64,000 nt of DNA, taken from assembly GCA_017991835.1 (NCBI GenBank), contig JAGOPY010000002.1, positions 271,662 through 335,661 on the forward strand. The letters run 5' to 3'. Positions 34,630 through 41,400 of this stretch are shown here, piece by piece. This stretch comes from Bacteroidales bacterium (GTDB taxonomy: Bacteria > Bacteroidota > Bacteroidia > Bacteroidales > JAGOPY01). The notes under the pieces are model-generated. The model was not told the DNA's origin and did no database searches. It was given only the letters and a program-made list of their open reading frames with translations. The position numbers and the translations under genes were made by a program. Position 1 is the first letter of the stretch. Each line of letters begins with the position of its first letter.

Positions 34630-35112
34630 TTATCTTGGCATGATCTGGACATCCTTCACATCATCCATCGAAACATATCCGCCGTTATTGCCGAAGTTGT
34701 TGAGCACGTAATTGATGACGGCTACAGCGTCTTCTTTTGTGTCGGCCTGCGGGGGCATCGGGGCGGGCCACTTGATATTGCCGTGGGCAGGCACGTTAAT
34801 AGATCCGTTCAGCACCTGTGAAACCGCTAATACTTTTTCCTCGAGCAGGAATTTGGAGCCTACAAGCGTCGGGAAAGCATTGGGCAGCCCCTGTCCGTTA
34901 GCCTGGTGGCAGGCGATGCACTTGGCTTTGTAAATTTGTTCGCCGCGGGCGAGCTGTGCGGCCATTTCATTGTTTCCGGCCGGGGTAGCGGGGGTCTCTT
35001 TCTGCACGGCTGTCTCCTGTTTGGGCGCCGGTTTGTCGCCACCGCCACAGGCAGTCATCATTACAAAAATACCCACCGAACCGAGGGCCAGTAAATAGTT
35101 TAATTTTTTCAT
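34630..35112 (-). CDS. Monohaem cytochrome c lipoprotein
   Basis: 160 residues. The lipobox is MTACG near residues 19-23, so the protein is anchored to a membrane on the periplasmic side. A Pro/Gln/Thr-rich linker leads to one cytochrome c domain with haem site CIACHQANGQGLPNAFP and a Met ligand candidate in APMPPQ. It probably carries electrons between ACIII and a terminal oxidase. It may be the partner of the cbb3 oxidase, whose CcoP here has only one haem site. It is followed directly by the DUF4920 gene. Confidence 0.92.
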   Translation of the reverse strand: MKKLNYLLALGSVGIFVMMTACGGGDKPAPKQETAVQKETPATPAGNNEMAAQLARGEQIYKAKCIACHQANGQGLPNAFPTLVGSKFLLEEKVLAVSQVLNGSINVPAHGNIKWPAPMPPQADTKEDAVAVINYVLNNFGNNGGYVSMDDVKDVQIMPR

Positions 35113-35192
35113 GTCTGGTTATTTTTAATGATTATAAAGAAGATTCGTTCCGGCAAAATTAACCATTAAATAGAATGAAAATAAATAAGTGG

Positions 35193-35915
35193 TTATTTTT
35201 TTGGATGACAGCACTCCATTGTAGCTTTATCCCCCTCTTTTTCCAGTTTCGGACTGATGTAGGGAATACCCAGGTTCAATCCGCGAAGGATGAATAAAAT
35301 GCCCAGAATGACTATAAAAACGGGTATGACCATAGAGAGTTTTTGCCTGATCTTCTGGGAAAGGATGTTCCCGGCGATGGAGATGGCCAGCAACATCGGG
35401 ATTGTGCCCAGGCCAAATATGATCATGTAGATTGCCCCCAGATGAGCATGACCTGTAACCATGGCGCCGGCCAGGGCTATGTAGACTAAACCGCAGGGGA
35501 GGAACCCGTTGAGCAGTCCGATGATGAAAAGCGATCCGAAGGTGCGCTGACGGAAAAGCCTGATAAAGGGTTTTTTAAGGTATCCGGTCAAAGAATCGGT
35601 AACCGAAGCAGCCTTTTTCCCGATAGCTCCCAGGCGTGGAACAACGACGGCCAGGATCATGACAGCTCCCAGGATAACCGAAAGCCATTGCTGCATTCCG
35701 CCCATGGCCAGGCCGAGGCCGGCAAGACCGAAAACCGCTCCCATAATACCGTAGGTGATCGTCCGGCCGAAGTTATAAAGTATCCCCCCGGTGATCCTTT
35801 CGAACCAGGACCGGTTGCTCAGCGGCAAAGCAATGGCAATCGGCCCGCACATGCCTGCGCAGTGCAGCGAACCTACAAGACCCAGCAAAAAACCAGATGT
35901 TAGTTCAAAGTTCAA
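35193..35915 (-). CDS. TauE/SafE-family membrane protein of the cbb3 cluster
   Basis: 240 residues with about six to seven membrane helices. The start of the family domain, LLGLVGSLHCAGMCGPIAIAL, is visible (GSLHCAGMCGP holds the CxxxC). The second repeat half shows GLLNGFLPCGLVYIAL. Proteins of this DsbD-like/SafE group accompany ccoGHIS genes in many Bacteroidota and proteobacteria and are thought to help copper or redox supply for the cbb3 oxidase. The only usable start is TTG at 35913-35915, which lies inside a (GTTCAAA)6 repeat (35903-35944). An in-frame TGA precedes it. Translation start could depend on repeat number. Confidence 0.85.
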   Translation of the reverse strand: MNFELTSGFLLGLVGSLHCAGMCGPIAIALPLSNRSWFERITGGILYNFGRTITYGIMGAVFGLAGLGLAMGGMQQWLSVILGAVMILAVVVPRLGAIGKKAASVTDSLTGYLKKPFIRLFRQRTFGSLFIIGLLNGFLPCGLVYIALAGAMVTGHAHLGAIYMIIFGLGTIPMLLAISIAGNILSQKIRQKLSMVIPVFIVILGILFILRGLNLGIPYISPKLEKEGDKATMECCHPKK

Positions 35916-35944
35916 AGTTCAAAGTTCAAAGTTCAAAGTTCAAA
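35903..35944. repeat. (GTTCAAA)6 tandem repeat at the TauE/SafE gene start
   Basis: Six perfect 7-bp units. Read on the minus strand they supply TTG start codons in all three frames. Seven is not a multiple of three, so loss or gain of one unit shifts upstream frames. Confidence 0.92.
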
Positions 35945-35981
35945 ATGAAAATTGCAATGTTATATGAAAAATGCTCCATGC

Positions 35982-36434
35982 TCAATGTTCAATGATAAGC
36001 CCCTCCTCGAAATAGTATCCTTTTCCTCCCATCGTCCAGTCAAGCTTAATCGTCCATTTCCCGGGATCAAGTTCTTTAAGGCTGAAAACCTGCCGCAGGG
36101 AATCATTTAACTGCAAATCCAGGTTCAAATCTTTCCCCGGATCGGAAGGGCGGTAAAAATGGACTATGCCTGCCACGGGCAGAATTGTGCCCTCTTCCGG
36201 AAATTGGATAGATATGTGTTCACCTGATTTTAAGATTATTACCTTGCCGGGTAATGCGGCTGTATTTTTAATCCGGTCGATCCGCTCCTGGTAAGCCAGT
36301 TCTTTTTCATAATAATTATCTTCCACCAGGTTGACATCCATTGTTGTAATGAAAATGAAGAACGCCACCACCGCCAGGATAAAGACAGTGAGGACGATGA
36401 AAATGCCGGTGCCCCAGTTAAATTTTATTTTCAT
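35982..36434 (-). CDS. ccoH: FixH/CcoH-family protein
   Basis: 150 residues. One N-terminal membrane helix (about 8-32, GIFIVLTVFILAVVAFFIF) is followed by a periplasmic beta-rich domain with VNLVEDNYYEKELAYQERIDR, the conserved start of FixH, and ending WTIKLDWTMGGKGYYFEEGL. It is needed for cbb3 oxidase assembly or maturation, in partnership with CcoG and CcoI. Its ATG overlaps the ccoG stop by 4 bases. Confidence 0.9.
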   Translation of the reverse strand: MKIKFNWGTGIFIVLTVFILAVVAFFIFITTMDVNLVEDNYYEKELAYQERIDRIKNTAALPGKVIILKSGEHISIQFPEEGTILPVAGIVHFYRPSDPGKDLNLDLQLNDSLRQVFSLKELDPGKWTIKLDWTMGGKGYYFEEGLIIEH

Positions 36435-37849
36435 GGCGATGAAGGTCCTGCAAACGAAGATTCCACCTCATGGATGAGTTCTCCGTCGCTGTAAATACCA
36501 AAGATAACCGGTGTTTTCTCAGATTTCACATCATTTCTGTTGAGGATCAGGAAGAAAACCGATTCGCCCACCGATTGCTTCTCCACAAAGATATCCTTGC
36601 CGATGACGGTGATGGTCCCTTGAGGTGAAATGCTTTTTATTTCGACCGGGAGATCGCGGTTGGTTTTATTGACCAGTTTTACATTGTAAAGGTTGCTGAC
36701 CTTCCCCGGTTCCGGTTCCTGGAAAAGCATACCGGGAGCCCTCAGGATGGTTGTTTCAATGGGCTTCCGGGCAGTCATCGAATAAGTAAAAATCCCGAGC
36801 AGAACGACCAGGACAGCCGAATAGGCTATGGTCCGGGCATTGAATCTAACCCTCGCCCCTTCGGCAATCATCTTTTCCGACGCATAGCGGATAAGCCCGC
36901 GTGGCTGGCTCGTCGCGTCCATCATGGCATCGCAGGCATCGATACAGCAGGCGCAATTGATGCATTCAAGCTGTGTGCCGTTGCGGATATCGATTCCTGT
37001 CGGGCAGACCTGGACACATTGCGTGCAGTTGATACAACTTCCCTTGCCGGCCTTTTCACGGTCTTCGCCTTTGAAAAAAGTCCCTTTCGGTTCACCCCGC
37101 AGGTAGTCGTAAGAGATGACGATCGAGTTGCGGTCAAGCAGTACGCCCTGCAAACGGCCGTAAGGACAAACGATGGTACAAACCTGTTCCCTGAACCAGG
37201 AAAAAATAAAGTAGAAAACGCCGGAGAATGCCAGCATTCCCGACAGCCCTGCAATATGTTCCGCCGGATCGTCGGTCACTAATGCCCACCACTCTTTGGA
37301 GCCGATGATGTACATCAGGAAGTAGTTACCGGCGATGAAAGCGATCAGGAAGAAGATGGCATGTTTCAGTGTCTTTTTAAAGATTTTGCCGGCTTTCCAG
37401 GGTTGTTTGGCGAGTTGTTTCTGATGGTAGGCATCGCCCTCGATCCAGTATTCTATTCTCCTGAATATCAGTTCCATAAATACAGTCTGAGGACAACCCC
37501 ATCCGCACCAGATCCGGCCAAAGGCCACTGTAAACAGGATGATAAACACCATCAGGGAGATCATGGCCAGGAAGAACAAATGGAAATCCTGCGGCCAGAA
37601 CCGCACGCCAAGCAACACGATTTCCCTTTCGATGAAATTGAGCAGCAGCAGCGGTTCGCCGTGGATCCGGATAAACGGAGCAGTAATGAAAAAGATGAGC
37701 AGTGCAAAACCGACGACATTTCTCCAGGAAGTCAGCCTGCCTTTCGGTTTCTTTGCATAAACCCAAACCCGTTTGCCTTTCTCATCGATCGTTGCCAGCC
37801 GGTCCCGGAAATCCGAAGTATCTTTTTCTTCCTTTTTAAACAAAACCAT
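36431..37849 (-). CDS. ccoG: Cytochrome c oxidase accessory protein CcoG (FixG)
   Basis: 472 residues. Several membrane helices (about 40-230) include GRIWCGWGCPQTVFMELIF and EQVCTIVCPYGR with FixG-type Cys pairs. Two 4Fe-4S clusters follow: CINCTQCVQVCPTGIDIRNG and CINCACCIDACDAMM. The C-terminus is a periplasmic Ig-like FixG domain (KLVNKTNRDLPVEI). CcoG is a Cu2+ reductase that supplies Cu+ for cbb3 biogenesis. The ATG abuts a ten-unit 8-bp repeat (37855-37934). It is followed by ccoH with a 4-base overlap. Confidence 0.95.
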   Translation of the reverse strand: MVLFKKEEKDTSDFRDRLATIDEKGKRVWVYAKKPKGRLTSWRNVVGFALLIFFITAPFIRIHGEPLLLLNFIEREIVLLGVRFWPQDFHLFFLAMISLMVFIILFTVAFGRIWCGWGCPQTVFMELIFRRIEYWIEGDAYHQKQLAKQPWKAGKIFKKTLKHAIFFLIAFIAGNYFLMYIIGSKEWWALVTDDPAEHIAGLSGMLAFSGVFYFIFSWFREQVCTIVCPYGRLQGVLLDRNSIVISYDYLRGEPKGTFFKGEDREKAGKGSCINCTQCVQVCPTGIDIRNGTQLECINCACCIDACDAMMDATSQPRGLIRYASEKMIAEGARVRFNARTIAYSAVLVVLLGIFTYSMTARKPIETTILRAPGMLFQEPEPGKVSNLYNVKLVNKTNRDLPVEIKSISPQGTITVIGKDIFVEKQSVGESVFFLILNRNDVKSEKTPVIFGIYSDGELIHEVESSFAGPSSP

Positions 37850-37854
37850 GACGA

Positions 37855-37934
37855 TTTGATGATTTGATGATTTGACGATTTGACGATTTAGCGATTTAAC
37901 GATTTAGCGATTTAATGATTTAATGATTTAATGA
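37855..37934. repeat. Ten-unit 8-bp tandem repeat between ccoP and ccoG
   Basis: Units of TTTRRYGA form two homogeneous ends (TTTGATGA and TTTAATGA), with mixed units between. The tract occupies most of the 108-bp spacer and ends five bases before the ccoG ATG. Confidence 0.92.
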
Positions 37935-37957
37935 TATTTTTTGTCATTCGTTATTCA

Positions 37958-38554
37958 CTATTCACTGCAGACTTCTCCCTGCGGGGGTTTGGGGTTGGGG
38001 GGATTGGTGCCGTTAAGGCTTACGATGAAACTGGAGACCTGTTGAATCTGTTCGGGGGTGAGCTGGTCTTTCCAGGAGATCATCCCTTTATCGGGGACGC
38101 CGACGACGATCAGGTTGAAAATTTCTCCGATGCTGCAACCGTGGATCCAGTATTCGTCGGTCAGGTTCGGCCCTACAAGCCCCTGGCCCTGAGCCAGGTG
38201 GCAGACAACGCAGCTCTTGTCGAAGATTGCTTTGCCGGCGGCCAGTGAACCGGCGTCAGTCAGCAATGTAACATTGGTTGCATCGATGGCATTGGCCTCG
38301 CGGGCGCTCTTGTACATCAGCATGGCCGTTTCCACTTCTTTGGCGTAGGCGGCGTCCTGTTTATCGGCCGTATGAAGGATATGCATCCGGGTAAAATAGA
38401 TGCCCGAAATGATAATCGTTATATAAAACAGCCAGAGCCACCATTTCGGCAACTTGTTGTCGAGCTCTTTTATCCCGTCGTATTCATGTCCGGAGATCAG
38501 GTTATCGCCGGTCAGTTCATCTTTTTCTATCAGGTTATGATTGTTTGGTTCCAT
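37958..38554 (-). CDS. ccoP: cbb3 oxidase subunit III (CcoP), monohaem form
   Basis: 198 residues. An N-terminal FixP-type segment (GHEYDGIKELDNKLPKWW) leads into one membrane helix (about 38-58). A linker and one cytochrome c domain follow, with haem site CVVCHLAQGQGLVGPNLTDEYWIHG and Met candidate DKGMISWKDQL. Classical CcoP has two haem c domains; here only one CxxCH exists, and the protein is correspondingly short. The subunit feeds electrons into CcoO and CcoN. It is encoded between ccoQ and ccoG. Confidence 0.93.
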   Translation of the reverse strand: MEPNNHNLIEKDELTGDNLISGHEYDGIKELDNKLPKWWLWLFYITIIISGIYFTRMHILHTADKQDAAYAKEVETAMLMYKSAREANAIDATNVTLLTDAGSLAAGKAIFDKSCVVCHLAQGQGLVGPNLTDEYWIHGCSIGEIFNLIVVGVPDKGMISWKDQLTPEQIQQVSSFIVSLNGTNPPNPKPPQGEVCSE

Positions 38555-38593
38555 AAACCATATTTTTTTGCTTTGTTAAATCCTTTTCTTTTT

Positions 38594-38773
38594 TTATTGA
38601 ATTTCATCCTCTTCATCCAATGGAAGACGGCTATAATGGCTGACATCTTCCTTCTTTATGCTGTAAGCCTGGTAGATCATAAAGATGAATGTCAGAAGAA
38701 AGATCAGCATGGCGATGATGGCATAGATATACGCACCATTGACCGATACAAGGTATTCTTTGATCAGGTTCAC
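38594..38773 (-). CDS. ccoQ: Small cbb3 subunit CcoQ-like
   Basis: 59 residues from GTG at 38771-38773. One membrane helix (about 14-35, AYIYAIIAMLIFLLTFIFM) is followed by a short charged tail (KKEDVSHYSRLPLDEEDEIQ). The size, helix, charged tail and location (9 bp after ccoNO and 39 bp before ccoP) fit CcoQ/FixQ, which stabilises the cbb3 complex. Sequence similarity is weak for this family in general, so the name rests mostly on position. Confidence 0.8.
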   Translation of the reverse strand: MNLIKEYLVSVNGAYIYAIIAMLIFLLTFIFMIYQAYSIKKEDVSHYSRLPLDEEDEIQ

Positions 38774-38782
38774 GGGGCAGGA

Positions 38783-40909
38783 TTATTTGGAAATATCGGT
38801 ACCCAGCCGTTGCAGGTATGCAATCAGCGCTATGATTTCTTTGTCTGCATCTGTTGCATATCCCGATGCCTGCAGTCCGCCGGCGATCTGCCGGGCCTGG
38901 TTTTCCAGATCGGCAGTGGCCTGTTTGTCGTAACCATCCGGGTAAGGAACACCCAGCGACTGCATGACCCTGATCTTTTTACCCGTATAGCTGACATCCA
39001 GGTTGTTTTCAGCCAGCCAGGGATAGGTAGGCATGATGGAGCCCGGGCTCACGGAGCGGGGATCAATCATATGGGTGAAATGCCAGGAATCGGGTTTATA
39101 GATCTTGCCGGTCTTTACGCCTTCCCTTGCCAGGTCGGGCCCGTTCCGTTTCGATCCCCACTGGAATGGATGGTCATAAACGAACTCGCCGGCTTTGGAA
39201 TATTCGCCGTAGCGTTCCGTCTCCGAACGGAAAGGCCTGATCATCTGCGAGTGGCAGGTATAGCATCCTTCCCTGACATAGATGTCGCGTCCTTCCAGTT
39301 CCAGCGGCGTGTAAGGCTTCACGGAAGAGATTGTCGGTATATTGGTCTTTATGAGGTACATAGGGATGATTTCAACAGCGCCGCCGATGAGGATCACGAT
39401 CAGCGAGGCGATCATGAACTGAACGGGTTTGCGCTCGAGCCAGCGGTGGCGTGATTCGCCATCCGTGCGCTTCGAAGATACCGGGACAAGGGCGGGAGCC
39501 GTCGCTTCGGTCTCTTTGCTGAACTGGCCGGCTTTGATGGTTTTGTAAAGGTTCCAGACCCCGATAAGCGCTCCGGTCACATACAGTGTTCCGCCGATAG
39601 CACGCGCGCCGTACATCGGGATGATCTGTGTGACGGTTTCCAGGAAGTTGGGGTATTTCAGGAATCCCAGGCCGTCAAACTCTTTCCACATCAGGGTTTG
39701 AACCACAGCGCCCCAGTACAGTGGGATGGCGTAGAAAATGATCCCCAGTGTGCCGAGCCAGAAATGGACATTGGCCAGTTTCTTTGAAAAGACCTGCGTG
39801 TTAAACATACGGGGGATAAGCCAGTAGAGCATACCGAAGGTCAGGAAGCCGTTCCATCCGAGCGCTCCGACATGCACATGTGCGATCGTCCAGTCGGTGA
39901 AATGGGTAAAGGCATTGATGGCTTTAATCGACATGAGCGGCCCTTCGAGGGTCGACATACCGTAAGCGGTTACAGCCACCACAAAGAACTTGAGCACCGG
40001 ATCTTCGCGGACTTTATCCCAGGCTCCGCGGAGGGTGAGCAGGCCGTTGACCATTCCTCCCCACGACGGGGCTATCAGCATCAGGGAAAACACCATTCCG
40101 AGGGTCTGGGCCCAGTCGGGCAGGGCGTTATAAAGCAGGTGGTGCGGGCCGGCCCAGATATACAGGAAGATCAGCGCCCAGAAATGGATGATCGACAGCC
40201 TGTACGAATAGACAGGCCTGTTGGCGGCTTTCGGAAGATAGTAGTACATTAGCCCGAGGTACGGCGTGGTGAGGAAAAATGCCACCGCGTTATGGCCATA
40301 CCACCACTGTACAAGGGCATCCTGAACCCCGGCATAGACCGGGTAACTCTTCAGCAGGCTGACCGGGATGGCGATGGAGTTGACGATATGCAGGACGGCA
40401 ACAGTGACAAAGGTTGCAATGTAGAACCAGATGGCTACATAGATATGGCGGGTCCTTCTTTTCAGGATAGTCCCGAACATATTCCAGCCGAAGATAACCC
40501 AGATCAGGGCTACCAGGATGTCGACCGGCCATTCCAGTTCTGCATACTCCTTGCTGGTGGTAATACCGAAAATAAAGGTCAGTGCGGCCAGAACGATGAT
40601 CAGTTGCCATCCCCAGAAGTGGATATAGCTAAGTCTATCATTGAACATACGGGCTTTGCAAAGGCGTTGAAGCGAATAGTAAACACCGGTGAATATCCCG
40701 TTGCCGACAAAGGCAAATATCACGGCATTCGTATGCACCGGCCTGATCCTGCTGAATGTGGTATAGGCCAGGTCGAAATTGAGTGATGGGAAAATAAATT
40801 GCAAAGCCACAAGCAATCCGACAAGCATTCCGATAATCGCCCAGAACAGCGTGGCATAGGCGAAATACTTGACGATCCTGTTGTCGTAGTAAAACTTTTC
40901 CTGTTCCAT
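38783..40909 (-). CDS. ccoNO: Fused cbb3 oxidase subunits I and II (CcoNO)
   Basis: 708 residues. Residues 1 to about 470 are CcoN, the haem-copper catalytic subunit: RIRPVHTNAVIFAFVGNG with a haem b His, WWYGHNAVAFFLTTPYLGLMYY with CuB ligands, then GPHHLLYNALPDW and THFTDWTIAHVHVGALGWNG. After a linker with a membrane helix (about 508-528), CcoO begins, with haem c site CYTCHSQMIRP near residue 567 and a conserved GPDLAREG. The fusion is usual in Bacteroidota. The enzyme reduces O2 with high affinity and conserves energy. It is followed by ccoQ and ccoP. Confidence 0.96.
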   Translation of the reverse strand: MEQEKFYYDNRIVKYFAYATLFWAIIGMLVGLLVALQFIFPSLNFDLAYTTFSRIRPVHTNAVIFAFVGNGIFTGVYYSLQRLCKARMFNDRLSYIHFWGWQLIIVLAALTFIFGITTSKEYAELEWPVDILVALIWVIFGWNMFGTILKRRTRHIYVAIWFYIATFVTVAVLHIVNSIAIPVSLLKSYPVYAGVQDALVQWWYGHNAVAFFLTTPYLGLMYYYLPKAANRPVYSYRLSIIHFWALIFLYIWAGPHHLLYNALPDWAQTLGMVFSLMLIAPSWGGMVNGLLTLRGAWDKVREDPVLKFFVVAVTAYGMSTLEGPLMSIKAINAFTHFTDWTIAHVHVGALGWNGFLTFGMLYWLIPRMFNTQVFSKKLANVHFWLGTLGIIFYAIPLYWGAVVQTLMWKEFDGLGFLKYPNFLETVTQIIPMYGARAIGGTLYVTGALIGVWNLYKTIKAGQFSKETEATAPALVPVSSKRTDGESRHRWLERKPVQFMIASLIVILIGGAVEIIPMYLIKTNIPTISSVKPYTPLELEGRDIYVREGCYTCHSQMIRPFRSETERYGEYSKAGEFVYDHPFQWGSKRNGPDLAREGVKTGKIYKPDSWHFTHMIDPRSVSPGSIMPTYPWLAENNLDVSYTGKKIRVMQSLGVPYPDGYDKQATADLENQARQIAGGLQASGYATDADKEIIALIAYLQRLGTDISK

Positions 40910-40953
40910 AAATTGTTGATTGTTATTGGTTTTTGGTTATAAGTTATTAGTTC

Positions 40954-41286
40954 TTAGTTCCGGGTTCCGGGTTCCGGGTTCCAGATTCCGGGTTCCTGCT
41001 TATTAGTTAATGGTTTTTGATTAGTTAATGGTTGTTGTTTTTGTTTTTGTTCATTGATTTTTCTTTTGGATTTTGAATTTGAATTTTGTTTGGCATTTGG
41101 TCCGCCAGCTGGCGGATGGTATTTGGAATTTTCCTCAATAATGTTTTTCTCATCATCAAAAAGCACCCTGACCGACGGTGTATATTCGTCGTCGAACTGA
41201 CCGGTACGGATAGTCCAGATGAAGGCGGCCAGGAAGCCGATGGCAACCAGCAGACTGACGGCAATGAGGATAAAGATGACGTTCAC
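40954..41286 (-). CDS. ccoS: cbb3 assembly protein CcoS with repeat-encoded C-terminal extension
   Basis: 110 residues. Residues 1 to about 55 are the normal CcoS: a helix (IFILIAVSLLVAIGFLAAFIW) and TGQFDDEYTPSVRVLFDDE. CcoS is needed to insert cofactors into CcoN. Family members are usually 50-70 residues. Here the frame continues through HPPAGGP, encoded by a 16-bp palindrome (41101-41116), and then a Lys/Gln/Asn-rich tail encoded by short DNA tandem repeats, ending in NPEPGTRN. The tail has no family counterpart and is probably a by-product of repeat growth. It precedes ccoNO. Confidence 0.9.
   Translation of the reverse strand: MNVIFILIAVSLLVAIGFLAAFIWTIRTGQFDDEYTPSVRVLFDDEKNIIEENSKYHPPAGGPNAKQNSNSKSKRKINEQKQKQQPLTNQKPLTNKQEPGIWNPEPGTRN
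40960..40994. repeat. Five-unit CCGGGTT repeat inside the 3' end of ccoS
   Basis: Four perfect units and one variant (CCAGATT) of 7 bp. It encodes the last residues of CcoS. Similar degenerate repeats (TTAGTTAATGG types) continue to about 41060. Confidence 0.9.
41101..41116. repeat. Perfect 16-bp palindrome inside ccoS
   Basis: TCCGCCAGCTGGCGGA is fully self-complementary and lies within the coding frame, encoding part of HPPAGGP. It has the same length and outer bases as the palindromes in the tRNA-Asp copies. Confidence 0.85.
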
Positions 41287-41381
41287 GGATGGTTAAGTGA
41301 AATTGGTTCCGGAAAACAAATATAAATGAGAATAAGGTAGGATGACGAGATCAGTCTGCCGAAATATGTATGTTTATTGAT

Positions 41382-41400
41382 ATTTAGAAGGGTTCTAAAT
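41382..41400. promoter_or_regulatory. 19-bp palindromic operator candidate upstream of ccoS-ccoNO
   Basis: ATTTAGAA-GGG-TTCTAAAT is a perfect 8-bp inverted repeat with the same arms as at 25589-25607. It lies about 96-114 bases upstream of the ccoS start and overlaps the ccoI stop. TATATTTG on the minus strand near 41312-41319 could be a -7 box for ccoS, but no good -33 is seen. Confidence 0.6.

Noticed and set aside
38372..39454. 360-residue plus-strand frame opposite ccoP and ccoNO
   Set aside because: Low-complexity composition typical of antisense frames; the minus-strand genes have clear domains and cofactor motifs.
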